Shown: piece by piece, positions 7,692 to 15,492 of the stretch
Layout of the letters: the number at the start of each line of letters is the position of its first letter
Position numbering within the stretch: the stretch's first letter is position 1
The notes under the pieces: model-generated
Seen by the model: only the letters and a program-made list of their open reading frames with translations
What the model was told of the DNA's origin: nothing
Databases searched by the model: none
Program-made: the position numbers and the translations under genes
Source: Albidovulum sediminis
GTDB taxonomy: Bacteria; Pseudomonadota; Alphaproteobacteria; Rhodobacterales; Rhodobacteraceae
Length of the DNA: 64,000 nucleotides
Direction: 5' to 3'
Assembly (NCBI RefSeq): GCF_025380365.1
Contig: NZ_JAOCQF010000003.1
Coordinates: 372,001 to 436,000, forward strand

Positions 7692-9085
7692 GGCGTCCCC
7701 GCAAGTTCGGACAGGACATCGAAGGCCATGGCGATATCCGCCTCGGTCGCGTCGAACTGGCCGGCCTGAAAGCGGATCACCAGGGCGCCGTCGACGCGGG
7801 TCTGGGTCAGGTAGATGCGCCCGTCGTCGTTGATCCGGTTGATGAAGTCCTGCTGCGCCGCGTCGTCCGCTCCCTTCAGCCGGAAGGTGAACAGCGACAG
7901 CACCGGTTCGGTCACGATCTCGAAGCGCGGATCGGCGGCAAGCCGTGCGGCCAGGGCCTGGGACCACCGGACATGGTTGCGGATGCGGGCGCGCAGGCCC
8001 TCAAGCCCGTAGTGGCGCAGCACGAACCACAGTTTCAGCGCACGGAAGCGGCGGCCGAGGGGGATCGACCATTCGGAATAGTTGATGATGCCGTCGGCGC
8101 CATGTGTCTTCAGATACTCGGGCCGAATCGCCAGGGTCTGCACCAGGCTGGCCGGATCGCGCAGGAAATGGGCGGCACAGTCGAACTGGACCCCCAGCCA
8201 CTTGTGCGGGTTGAGGACGACGGAGTCCGCGCCATCGACACCCAGCCAGAGGCCGCGGAATTCGGGGCAGATCATTGCGGCCCCGGCCCAGGCGGCATCG
8301 ACATGGGTGTAAAGGCCCTCTGCCTGCGCCACCCTCACCACGGCGGCGATATCGTCGCAGGCCCCGATTCCCGTCCCGCCGGTGCAGCCGATGATTCCAC
8401 AGGGCAGATACCCGGCGACGCGGTCGGCGGCGATGGCGGCCTCCAGCGCCGCGATCGAGATTCCGCGGCGCGGGCCTTCCGTCGGGATGCGGACCAGGTT
8501 CTCGGCTCCGATCCCGGAGATCCAGATCGCGCGATCGATCGAGGTGTGGACCTCGCCCGAGGCATAGACCCGCAGGCGCGGCTGACCGGTCAAACCCGCG
8601 AGGTTTCCAGCCCAGGCCAGCGCCCTTTCACGCATCACCAGCACCGCCGCCAGCGTCGCCGAGGATGCGCTGTCCTGAATGACGCCCTTGAAATCCTCCG
8701 GCAACCCGACCGACTGCCGCAGCCAGTCCATCATCACCGTCTCCATCTCGGTCGCGGCGGGCGAGGTCTGCCAGAGCATGCATTGCGCGGCCACGGTGGT
8801 GGCGAGGAACTCGGCCAGCATCGAGGGCGGGGTAGCATTGGCCGGGAAATAGGCGAAGAAGCGCGGGTGCTGCCAATGGGTCATGCCGGGCATCACGATA
8901 CGCTCGAAATCGGCGAAGATCACCTCCATCGCCTCGGGGGCCTCCGGCGGGGCGGGGGGCAGTTGTGCCGCCACCGCGCCGGGCCGGGTCATGGCGCGCA
9001 CCGGGCGGTCGCGAAGCCCCTGATGATAGGCGGCACCCCAGTCGGCGATCCGGGCGCCCCAGCGGGCAAAGGTGTTCCAGTCCAT
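7688..9085 (-). CDS. PLP-dependent aromatic-L-amino-acid decarboxylase
   Basis: This 465-residue group II decarboxylase has PLP-binding Lys295 in NPHKW, cofactor-ring Asp263 in HVDAAWAGA and the N-terminal MTHWQHPRFFAYFPA substrate segment. Such enzymes turn L-DOPA, tyrosine, phenylalanine or tryptophan into the amine. The gene lies between hpaD (9-base gap) and hpaG (ATGA overlap), so it is co-translated with ring-cleavage enzymes. Decarboxylating DOPA gives dopamine, whose oxidative deamination and oxidation yield homoprotocatechuate, the substrate of HpaD. That flow is inference. GAGGAA precedes the ATG. Substrate choice cannot be read from the sequence alone. Confidence 0.92.
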   Translation of the reverse strand: MDWNTFARWGARIADWGAAYHQGLRDRPVRAMTRPGAVAAQLPPAPPEAPEAMEVIFADFERIVMPGMTHWQHPRFFAYFPANATPPSMLAEFLATTVAAQCMLWQTSPAATEMETVMMDWLRQSVGLPEDFKGVIQDSASSATLAAVLVMRERALAWAGNLAGLTGQPRLRVYASGEVHTSIDRAIWISGIGAENLVRIPTEGPRRGISIAALEAAIAADRVAGYLPCGIIGCTGGTGIGACDDIAAVVRVAQAEGLYTHVDAAWAGAAMICPEFRGLWLGVDGADSVVLNPHKWLGVQFDCAAHFLRDPASLVQTLAIRPEYLKTHGADGIINYSEWSIPLGRRFRALKLWFVLRHYGLEGLRARIRNHVRWSQALAARLAADPRFEIVTEPVLSLFTFRLKGADDAAQQDFINRINDDGRIYLTQTRVDGALVIRFQAGQFDATEADIAMAFDVLSELAGTP

Positions 9086-9094
9086 GGCCGTTCC

Positions 9095-10075
9095 TCAGGG
9101 CGCGATGATCGGGGTGGCCTTCAGGTCGCTTTCGACAAGGGCTGCCCCTTCGAACTCCGACCCAAGCTCGAACCATGACCGGGGCGCGGGCGCGCCCCAG
9201 AGCGTCTGGCGCTGCGAGTCCTTTAGATCCCACTTGATCGGTTCAAGGTCAGGGTCGCAGGTCTGGTAGTCTGAGCAGTAGATCTCGGTCCGGTGGCCAT
9301 CCTTGTCGCGGATGTACAGGAAGAAGGCATTGGAAATCCCGTGCCGCCCAGGGCCGCGTTCGATGTTCGAGAGGTAGCCGGTGGTGCTCATCAGATCGAG
9401 CAGGTCGATGATGTTGAGCGGCGTCGGCACCCAGAAGGCGGTGTGGTGCAGGCGCGGTCCGGTGCCGTTGGTGAAGGCGATGTCATGGACGCCGCCCTTG
9501 CGATGCATCCACGCCGCCCAGGTGCGGCCTGTCTCCTCATCGGCGGTGTATTCGGTGACGCGGAAGCCCATGTCGCCGTAGAACTCCACCGCCTGATCGA
9601 CGTTCGAGAAGAACAGGTTGAAATGGTCGATCCTGAGCGGTTTCACCCCGCGATAGAGCCTGTAGTGCTGGTGGATCGGCGGCAGGCGGTCCATTCGCGC
9701 GTAGAATTCCAGTGGCACGCCCCAGGGATCGCGCGTGGCCAGCACGCGCCCCATGAAGGGCCGCTCGATCCACGACACCGGCAAGTCGCGCCCCGTAAAC
9801 CAGGTCGCCGCGCGGTCCAGATCCTCCTCCGACCAGACCTTGAAGCCAAGCACCCCGACCGAGGGCCGATCGGCGCGCCGCAGGATCACCGAATGATGGC
9901 CGCGTTCCTCCATCGCCCGCAGGTAAAGGCCGTCGCCGTCCTCATGCGTGACTTGAAGCCCCAGCAGGTCGACATAGTAGGCGCGGCTCCAGGCCAGATC
10001 GGTTACGCGCAGTTCGACGTGGCTCAGCCGGACGATGTTGAAGGGCGGGTTCAGGTTCGGGGCAGGAAGGGGCAT
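9095..10075 (-). CDS. hpaD: Homoprotocatechuate (3,4-dihydroxyphenylacetate) 2,3-dioxygenase
   Basis: This 326-residue extradiol dioxygenase of the VOC superfamily has two glyoxalase-like modules. The metal ligands in the C-terminal module are His151 (RIDHFNLF), His210/211 (LHHTAFWV) and Glu264 (RTEIYCSDY), matching the 2-His-1-Glu triad of Brevibacterium fuscum HPCD. It performs meta cleavage to 5-carboxymethyl-2-hydroxymuconate semialdehyde. The ATG lies 3 bases after the hpaE stop, with CGGAG as ribosome-binding site inside the hpaE end. Third gene of the operon. Confidence 0.94.
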   Translation of the reverse strand: MPLPAPNLNPPFNIVRLSHVELRVTDLAWSRAYYVDLLGLQVTHEDGDGLYLRAMEERGHHSVILRRADRPSVGVLGFKVWSEEDLDRAATWFTGRDLPVSWIERPFMGRVLATRDPWGVPLEFYARMDRLPPIHQHYRLYRGVKPLRIDHFNLFFSNVDQAVEFYGDMGFRVTEYTADEETGRTWAAWMHRKGGVHDIAFTNGTGPRLHHTAFWVPTPLNIIDLLDLMSTTGYLSNIERGPGRHGISNAFFLYIRDKDGHRTEIYCSDYQTCDPDLEPIKWDLKDSQRQTLWGAPAPRSWFELGSEFEGAALVESDLKATPIIAP

Positions 10076-10078
10076 GGG

Positions 10079-11584
10079 TCAGGCTCCGAGGCGCTGGATC
10101 TTGTGGTTTCCAAGGGCGAAGGCGGTGTTCCTGGTTTCCATGTAGAATTCAAACGACCAGTCACCTCCGTCGCGCCCGATGCCGCTTGCCTTGACCCCGC
10201 CAAAGGGGGTGGGCAGGTGGCGGACGTTCTCGCTGTTCACCCAGGTCATGCCCGCCTCCATCTGGTCCGAGAAGCGCAGCGCACGCATCAGGTCGTTGGT
10301 CCAGAGATAGCCGGTGAGGCCGTAGGCGACCCCGTTGGCGATCGCCAGGGCCTCCTCCTCGTCCGTGAAGCGGATTGAGGTGAGGAAGGGGCCGAACACC
10401 TCTTCCTGCGCGATGCGCATGTCGGGGGTGGCGTCGGTGAACAGGGTCGGGCGGATGAACCAGCCCTTGTCGCCAACCCGACCCCCGCCCGCTGCCAGCG
10501 TCGCGCCATCCTGCTTGCCGATGTCCACATAGCCCGTGACCTTGTCGAAATGGGTCTTGTGGATCAGCGGCCCGATCTCGGTGGCCGGGTCCAGCGGATG
10601 GCCGACCCGGATGTTGTTCACCCGCGCGACCAGCGCCGCATGGAAGCGGTCCGCGATACTGTCCTGCACCAGAAGCCGCGAGGACGAGGTGCAGCGCTCG
10701 CCGTTCAGCGAGTAGATCATGAAGATTACCGCATCCAGCGCGCGCTCAAGATCGGCGTCCTCGAAGACCACGACGGGGTTCTTGCCGCCCAGTTCGAAAT
10801 GCACCCGCTTCAGCGTATCCGCCCCCTGCTTCATGATCATGCTGCCGGTGCGGCTTTCGCCGACGAAGGCGATGGCCTTGATGTCGGGATGTTCGGTCAG
10901 GGCCTTCCCAGCCCCTTCGCCCATTCCGTTGACCAGGTTCAGGACACCCGCGGGCAAGCCCGCCTCGTGGCAGATCTCCGCGAGGATCCGCGCCGAGAGC
11001 GGGCTGAACTCGGCCGGCTTGTGAACGACGGTGCAGCCCGCCGCCAGCGCCGGGGCGATCTTCCATGTGGATAGCATGAAGGGCGTGTTCCACGGCGTGA
11101 TCACCCCGACCGGCCCGATGGGATGGCGGCTGGTGATGTTCAGGTGGTCCTTCGTGGGCAGGCTTTTCCCGTCCCGCGCGGCTGGGGCGAGGTCGGCGAA
11201 GAAGCGGAAGTTCTCTGCCCCGCGCAGTGCCGCCTTGGACATGAAGCGCCAAGCCTGCCCGGTATCCCAGCATTCGCAAAGCGCGATTTCCTCGGCCCGC
11301 TCCTCGATCAGGTCGGCGATCCGGTGCAGGATCGACTTGCGCCTGTCCCCCGGCATCGCAGCCCAGGCCGGAAACGCCGCCCTGGCCGCCCTGGCCGCCG
11401 CATCGACGGTTTCCGCCGTGCCAAGCGCCACCCTGGCGATCAGGCTTTCGTCCACCGGCGAACGCGTCTCGAACCAACTTTCGGCCGCGACATCCTGCCC
11501 GGCAATCAGGTTCGGGATGCCCCCGTCCCGATAGCGGGCCAGGTAGGTGTCAAGTCTGGCCATGCGGGCTTCAAGATCGGTCAT
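10079..11584 (-). CDS. hpaE: 5-Carboxymethyl-2-hydroxymuconate semialdehyde dehydrogenase
   Basis: This 501-residue NAD-dependent aldehyde dehydrogenase has catalytic Glu264 (FELGGKNP) and Cys298 (GERCTSSSR). It oxidises the ring-cleavage semialdehyde to the tricarboxylic acid. PVGVITPWNTPFML is the usual cofactor-side segment. The ATG at 11584 overlaps the hpaF stop (ATGA) and is preceded by GGGAG. The operon order F-E-D supports HpaE rather than a generic aldehyde dehydrogenase. Confidence 0.94.
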   Translation of the reverse strand: MTDLEARMARLDTYLARYRDGGIPNLIAGQDVAAESWFETRSPVDESLIARVALGTAETVDAAARAARAAFPAWAAMPGDRRKSILHRIADLIEERAEEIALCECWDTGQAWRFMSKAALRGAENFRFFADLAPAARDGKSLPTKDHLNITSRHPIGPVGVITPWNTPFMLSTWKIAPALAAGCTVVHKPAEFSPLSARILAEICHEAGLPAGVLNLVNGMGEGAGKALTEHPDIKAIAFVGESRTGSMIMKQGADTLKRVHFELGGKNPVVVFEDADLERALDAVIFMIYSLNGERCTSSSRLLVQDSIADRFHAALVARVNNIRVGHPLDPATEIGPLIHKTHFDKVTGYVDIGKQDGATLAAGGGRVGDKGWFIRPTLFTDATPDMRIAQEEVFGPFLTSIRFTDEEEALAIANGVAYGLTGYLWTNDLMRALRFSDQMEAGMTWVNSENVRHLPTPFGGVKASGIGRDGGDWSFEFYMETRNTAFALGNHKIQRLGA

Positions 11585-11973
11585 TGGCCATCTCCCGGCA
11601 GGTAGCGGCGGATGGAGGATGTCTTGGGGGACAGAGCGGCATCTATGTCGCGCATCTCGAACGACAGCATGAAGGAACTGGTTTCCATGACCCCCGCGCA
11701 ATAGGCCTCGGCCGCGGCGAAGATCTCGGCCGTGGCCCGCGCTTTGTCCTCCGGACTGCGACCTTCGCGAAGGCGCAACGAAATATCGAGGAAGGCGTGG
11801 TCGGGCTGGCCATCGGCAATCACCACATGAGTGCAGGCCGTGGCACGCACCCGGATGCCGGCCAGCGGCAGGATACCCGTCGCGACCGATGCATCCCGCA
11901 GAACCCGGCACAGCCCGGCAATGTCGAGACGTGTTTCAAGGTTCGGCGAGTAGTCCATCTGGATGTGCGGCAT
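11581..11973 (-). CDS. hpaF: 5-Carboxymethyl-2-hydroxymuconate delta-isomerase
   Basis: This 130-residue CHMI of the tautomerase superfamily ketonises 5-carboxymethyl-2-hydroxymuconate. The family uses the amino-terminal proline, exposed after Met removal, as catalytic base. That decides the start: ATG at 11973 gives MPHIQMDYSPNLE, while the in-frame ATG six bases earlier would bury the proline. The ILPLAGIRVRA and LREGRSPEDKA segments match HpaF/HpcD. GAGG lies at suitable distance upstream. It is the first gene of the hpa operon, divergent from hpaR, with palindromes in the 100-base gap. Confidence 0.93.
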   Translation of the reverse strand: MPHIQMDYSPNLETRLDIAGLCRVLRDASVATGILPLAGIRVRATACTHVVIADGQPDHAFLDISLRLREGRSPEDKARATAEIFAAAEAYCAGVMETSSFMLSFEMRDIDAALSPKTSSIRRYLPGDGQ

Positions 11974-11985
11974 CGTCATCCTCTT

Positions 11986-12024
11986 TTACTTGCTTTGTTA
12001 AGTAATATGGTTGCCGTGTCAACC
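11986..12024. promoter_or_regulatory. Two inverted repeats in the hpaF/hpaR divergent promoter
   Basis: TTACTT-N8-AAGTAA (11986-12005) and GGTTG-N6-CAACC (12009-12024) are both perfect dyads, 3 bases apart. The second overlaps a leftward TTGACA (-35-like) on the minus strand, and the first lies over the expected -10 region for hpaF. The AT-rich 20-bp dyad is of the size bound by MarR dimers. Control by the adjacent HpaR, including autoregulation, is inference. Confidence 0.65.
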
Positions 12025-12073
12025 AAATTCGCGCGGGCCTTGAGGCACCGCCTGCTTCGCGCGATAAACGCGC

Positions 12074-12538
12074 ATGACGAACGACAGAAGCTTTTTGCGC
12101 ACGACCCGCCGCTCGCTGCCCATCGCCCTCTTGCGTGCGCGCGAGACGTTGATGGCACCTATCCGCGAGATGCTGGGCGAATCCGGTGTCAACGAACAGA
12201 AATGGCGGGTGCTTCGTGTCCTGCACGAACTGGGGCCGCTTGAGCTTGGCCAGTTGGCCACCGAGGCGTGCCTGCTGCAATCCAGCCTGACCCGGATGGT
12301 GAAGCCGCTTGAGGGGGAGGGACTTGTCACCCGCCACACCCCGCCGGAGGACCGCCGCAAGACGGTGCTCGCGATCACCGAAGCCGGCGTGGCACTGATC
12401 CTCCGCCACTCCGCCCGGAGCGCCGACATCTTCGCCCGCATCGAAGCGGAGTTCGGAGCGGAGCGCGTGGAACTGTTGCTTAACCTTCTGGATGACCTGC
12501 AACGGCTTGACCTGCGCAAGGGCGGTGCGGAGCCCTGA
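12074..12538 (+). CDS. hpaR: MarR-family regulator, homoprotocatechuate operon repressor
   Basis: This 154-residue winged-helix protein shows the MarR layout. N-terminal helices (RRSLPIALLRARETL) are followed by a helix-turn-helix (LGQLATEACLLQSSLTRMV, about 59-77) and a wing with the conserved DRRKTV (about 95-100). Its length and its divergent place beside hpaF match HpaR, which represses hpa genes until an aromatic acid binds. No strong Shine-Dalgarno precedes the ATG, so the start is only moderately sure. The nearby dyads at 11986-12024 are its likely targets. Confidence 0.88.
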   Translation: MTNDRSFLRTTRRSLPIALLRARETLMAPIREMLGESGVNEQKWRVLRVLHELGPLELGQLATEACLLQSSLTRMVKPLEGEGLVTRHTPPEDRRKTVLAITEAGVALILRHSARSADIFARIEAEFGAERVELLLNLLDDLQRLDLRKGGAEP

Positions 12539-12775
12539 TGTCGGGCCGTCAGCGCAGGGTCGTCGCGACGGAAGTGTCGGCACGCGGGGCCAGGGTTGGG
12601 GGAAGGGAATTGCCCGACATGTCGAGCACAACGGGCAAGCCCCCGCCCGGGCAGACACGCCATCGGTAGACGCATCACCGGGCCCCGCACCACCCCGGCC
12701 AGGCAAGCCGCGCCGAGACGGAACGCGCGAGATCAGCGAAGGAAGCTCTACGGACAACCGCGGCCAGAAAACGAG

Positions 12776-12803
12776 AACGCCCGCTCCTTGCGGTGCGGGC
12801 GTT
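12776..12803 (-). terminator. Rho-independent terminator of rpsO
   Basis: A 9-bp perfect stem (AACGCCCGC 12776-12784, GCGGGCGTT 12795-12803) with a 10-base loop lies just after the rpsO stop. On the minus strand it is followed by CTCGTTTTC. The rest of the gap 12539-12824 shows no gene or clear signal. Confidence 0.8.
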
Positions 12804-12824
12804 TCATTCCGGCGTGCGGAAGGA

Positions 12825-13094
12825 TTAGCGGCGGATACCGAGACGCTTGATCAGGTCCTGATAGCGCGCGTCGTCCTTCTTCTTGAGGTAGTCGAGAAGC
12901 TTGCGGCGCTGGGCAACCATCATCAGGAGACCGCGGCGGGAATGGTTGTCCTTTGCGTGGGTCTTGAAATGCTCGGTCAGCGTGGCGATGCGCGACGACA
13001 GGATCGCGACCTGGACTTCGGGCGAACCGGTGTCGCCTTCCTTGGTCGCATATTCCTTCATCAGGCGGGATTTTTCTTCGGCCGTGATCGACAT
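12825..13094 (-). CDS. rpsO: 30S ribosomal protein S15
   Basis: This 89-residue primary 16S rRNA-binding protein assembles into the platform of the small subunit. The sequence [50 protein letters not shown] and the end LIKRLGIRR is full-length canonical S15. AAGGAG precedes the ATG at 13094; longer in-frame starts upstream lack support. The leader contains a short hairpin (CCGCC-TTAACC-GGCGG, 13163-13178) that might relate to S15 autoregulation, but this is unproven. The gene is monocistronic here, with a terminator at 12776-12803. Confidence 0.98.
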   Translation of the reverse strand: MSITAEEKSRLMKEYATKEGDTGSPEVQVAILSSRIATLTEHFKTHAKDNHSRRGLLMMVAQRRKLLDYLKKKDDARYQDLIKRLGIRR

Positions 13095-13221
13095 CGGGGT
13101 CTCCTTTCGGCAAGGGGTAATGGCGCAAGCCGGGATGTCGTCCAGCATGGCCCGTGGAGGTTCCGCCTTAACCGGCGGATGCGCGCGTATAGGGGAAATC
13201 GCACCAGAAGAAAAGACGGAA

Positions 13222-14175
13222 TCAGGGCAATTCGTCGACCGTGCCCTTGCGTGGCACAATATGGACCTGCCCGGGATCGACATGGGGCGCGCCGCGCAGT
13301 TCCGCGATCAGCGACCCGTCGAGATAGATGCGCGTGAAAGCCCCGGGCACCCCCGGCTCTCCGTCCTGCGAAATCGTGATGCGGGCGTCGGGGTGGATGG
13401 CCGGGTCGCAGGCGATCTGCAACGTGTCCGTCGCAGGGTCGTAATCGTCGATGATCGCGCGGTCGCCCTTCAGCCAGTCACCCAGGACGAAGGTGTCCGC
13501 ACCTTCCCCGCCGTTCGCCTGATCGGCACGCCCGAGCAAGAGCGTGTCATCCCCCCTGCCGCCGTTCAGGAAATCCTGCCCGTCCCTGTCGCCGCCCGCG
13601 CTGTCAGCGACCCGGCCATCAAGGGTATCGTTTCCCGCGCTTCCCTGCAGGTAGTCGTGGCCAAGCCCGCCCACCAGGCTGTCGTCGCCATCCGACCCAT
13701 GCAGGGCATCGTCATCCACGCCCCCGTCCAGAATGTCGTCGCCCGCACCGCCGATCAGCGAGTCGCGCCCTTCGCCGCCCAGCAACAGATCGTCCCCGAA
13801 CTCGCCCGACAGCGTATCGTCCCCGGCATCGCCTGCCAGGCTGTCGTCGTCCGCACCACCGATCAGGCGATCGTTGCCTTCGCCTCCCGAGAGGACGTCC
13901 CGCCCTTCGCCGCCGACAACATCGTCGTTGCCAGCCCCGCCCAGGATCGTGTCGTCCCCGGCGTAGCCGTTCACCTGGTCGTCGCCCGCGAGCGCATCGA
14001 GCATGTCGCCCGTCTCCTCGCCCGAAAGGACGTCATCGTCGTCGCTGCCGGGAAGGTATGGCACCGCCTCCGCCTCGTCTTCCTTCGGCTCCGGATCGAT
14101 GCCTTCGTCATCGCTCGACATGTCGAGAACCGCGCCCAGCGCGAACAGCGCCATCATTCCGGCCAGAATCAGCAT
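13222..14175 (-). CDS. Short RTX (Ca-binding nonapeptide repeat) protein with N-terminal membrane segment
   Basis: This 317-residue acidic protein has a hydrophobic N-terminal segment ([19 protein letters not shown]) and an Asp/Glu-rich linker. About a dozen GGxGxDxLx nonapeptides (roughly residues 50-210, for example [20 protein letters not shown]) follow, and a non-repetitive C-terminal domain closes it. Ca-binding beta-rolls of this kind usually sit in type I-secreted proteins. Here the hydrophobic start suggests membrane anchoring or another export route, and no type I transporter is nearby. The ATG at 14175 is chosen for GGAGG six bases upstream; a longer start at 14226 lacks such a site. 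Role unknown. Confidence 0.85.
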   Translation of the reverse strand: MLILAGMMALFALGAVLDMSSDDEGIDPEPKEDEAEAVPYLPGSDDDDVLSGEETGDMLDALAGDDQVNGYAGDDTILGGAGNDDVVGGEGRDVLSGGEGNDRLIGGADDDSLAGDAGDDTLSGEFGDDLLLGGEGRDSLIGGAGDDILDGGVDDDALHGSDGDDSLVGGLGHDYLQGSAGNDTLDGRVADSAGGDRDGQDFLNGGRGDDTLLLGRADQANGGEGADTFVLGDWLKGDRAIIDDYDPATDTLQIACDPAIHPDARITISQDGEPGVPGAFTRIYLDGSLIAELRGAPHVDPGQVHIVPRKGTVDELP

Positions 14176-14290
14176 CTCTGCCTCCACGCGCCCACGCAGC
14201 CCGATGACTGCATCACCCGGGCTCATTCCAGCGCGGCGGCGGTTAAGACTTGGCGAAGGGCGCGCGGGATCGGTTGAATTTTACGCTGAT

Positions 14291-14794
14291 TCAGGTCCAG
14301 CGTTCGGGCACGCGGGAATAGGCGACGTAGAGCGGGTGGCGCGGCGCGCCCGCCCGCGTCAGACCGAGATGCCAAAGGACAAGTCCCGCGTCGCGAAGGC
14401 GCGCAGCAACCGTCTCGCCGCGGCGCAGCAGATTTCCGTGCATGCCCCAGCCGCACAGCACGCGGCGCGCAGACAGGGCCGCCTCGGTCAGAACGGTGTC
14501 GGTCTCAGGCCCGACCGGGTCTTGCGCCGCCCGAAGGTCCGCCGGCCGCGTCGCGCGCCAGGCGAAGAGGTTGGTCACCGCAAAGGAATCGAAACCCTGC
14601 ATCCGGGCCCTGCGCTCGCAGCGCTCAACGGTCGGGTCGTTTCGCTCCTCGGAGGCGGTGGAGGGGTTGAGCAGAACGAAAAGCAGGCTTTCCCCCGGTC
14701 CCCACCGTCGGGCAAGCAGGTAGCGATAGCTGCCGCAATCCGAATAGCGCGCCTCGGACGAAACGTCGCCGGATTCGTGCCGCCGGACGATCAC
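14291..14794 (-). CDS. DUF1643 domain protein
   Basis: This 167-residue protein matches the DUF1643 pattern: YRYLLARRWGPGESLLFVLLNPSTA, split here as YRYLLARRWG and LLFVLLNPSTA, then DPTVERCERRARMQGFD, VTNLFAWRAT and VLCGWGMHG. The biochemical function is unknown. It starts with GTG at 14794 overlapping the stop of the upstream pseudouridine synthase gene (GTGA), so translation is coupled. This start agrees with the domain beginning near VSSEARYSDCGSYRY. Confidence 0.85.
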   Translation of the reverse strand: MIVRRHESGDVSSEARYSDCGSYRYLLARRWGPGESLLFVLLNPSTASEERNDPTVERCERRARMQGFDSFAVTNLFAWRATRPADLRAAQDPVGPETDTVLTEAALSARRVLCGWGMHGNLLRRGETVAARLRDAGLVLWHLGLTRAGAPRHPLYVAYSRVPERWT

Positions 14795-15447
14795 CGGAAC
14801 GGGCAGGGCGCCGTGAAGGTCACACCCTTTCCCGTCTCTGGGTGGTTGAAACGCAGGCTTTCGGCATGCAGCATCAATCGGGGAAACGCCCGCGCCGGCC
14901 CGGTCGCGTAGAAGGGGTCGCCCAGGATCGGGTGGCCGATTTCCTTCATGTGCACGCGCAACTGATGGCTGCGGCCGGTCAGCGGGAAAAGGCGCACCCG
15001 CGTGGTGCCGTCCGGATCGTGGCCCAGAACCTTCCAGTCGGTCTGCGCCGGCTTGCCATTGACCGGATCGACATGCTGAAGCGGCCGGTTCGGCCAGTCC
15101 ACGATGAGCGGCAGGTCTACCCGACCCTCCTTGGGCTCCAGATGGCCCCAAAGGCGCGCGCGATAGGCCTTCTTCGTCGCGCGCCCCTCGAACTGCGCGC
15201 CAAGGTCGCGCTGGGCATGCCGCGTCAGGGCAAAGACCATGACGCCCGAGGTATCGCGATCCAGCCGATGCACCAATAGCGCGTCAGGATAGACCTGCTG
15301 CACCCGGGCGATCAGGCAGTCCGCCAGATGTTCGCCCCGTCCCGGCACGCTGAGAAGTCCTGCCGGCTTGTCGACGACGACGATCGCGTGATCGGCGTGG
15401 ATCACGTTCAGGGGGGTGTCGGGCGGTGCATAGGCGGCATCGGTCAT
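14791..15447 (-). CDS. RluA-family pseudouridine synthase
   Basis: This 218-residue RNA pseudouridine synthase contains the catalytic motif HRLDRDTSG with Asp63 as nucleophile, VVDKPAGLLSVPG near the N-terminus and TGRSHQLRVHM near the C-terminus. It is the compact form without an S4 RNA-binding domain, as in RluA, which acts on 23S rRNA and tRNA. The exact target (RluA versus a related member) cannot be settled from sequence. It precedes and overlaps the DUF1643 gene. Confidence 0.92.
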   Translation of the reverse strand: MTDAAYAPPDTPLNVIHADHAIVVVDKPAGLLSVPGRGEHLADCLIARVQQVYPDALLVHRLDRDTSGVMVFALTRHAQRDLGAQFEGRATKKAYRARLWGHLEPKEGRVDLPLIVDWPNRPLQHVDPVNGKPAQTDWKVLGHDPDGTTRVRLFPLTGRSHQLRVHMKEIGHPILGDPFYATGPARAFPRLMLHAESLRFNHPETGKGVTFTAPCPFR

Positions 15448-15492
15448 GGCGCGGCGTTAGCACGATCGGCCACCGCGCTGCCAGCGCGCAGA

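Noticed and set aside
13095-13283. N-terminal extension of rpsO
   Set aside because: S15 is about 89 residues and starts [14 protein letters not shown] precedes that ATG, and the extension has no S15 similarity.
13300-14010. Repetitive DNA resembling a tandem or CRISPR-like array
   Set aside because: The periodicity comes from RTX nonapeptide codons in one open frame; there are no constant repeats with unique spacers.
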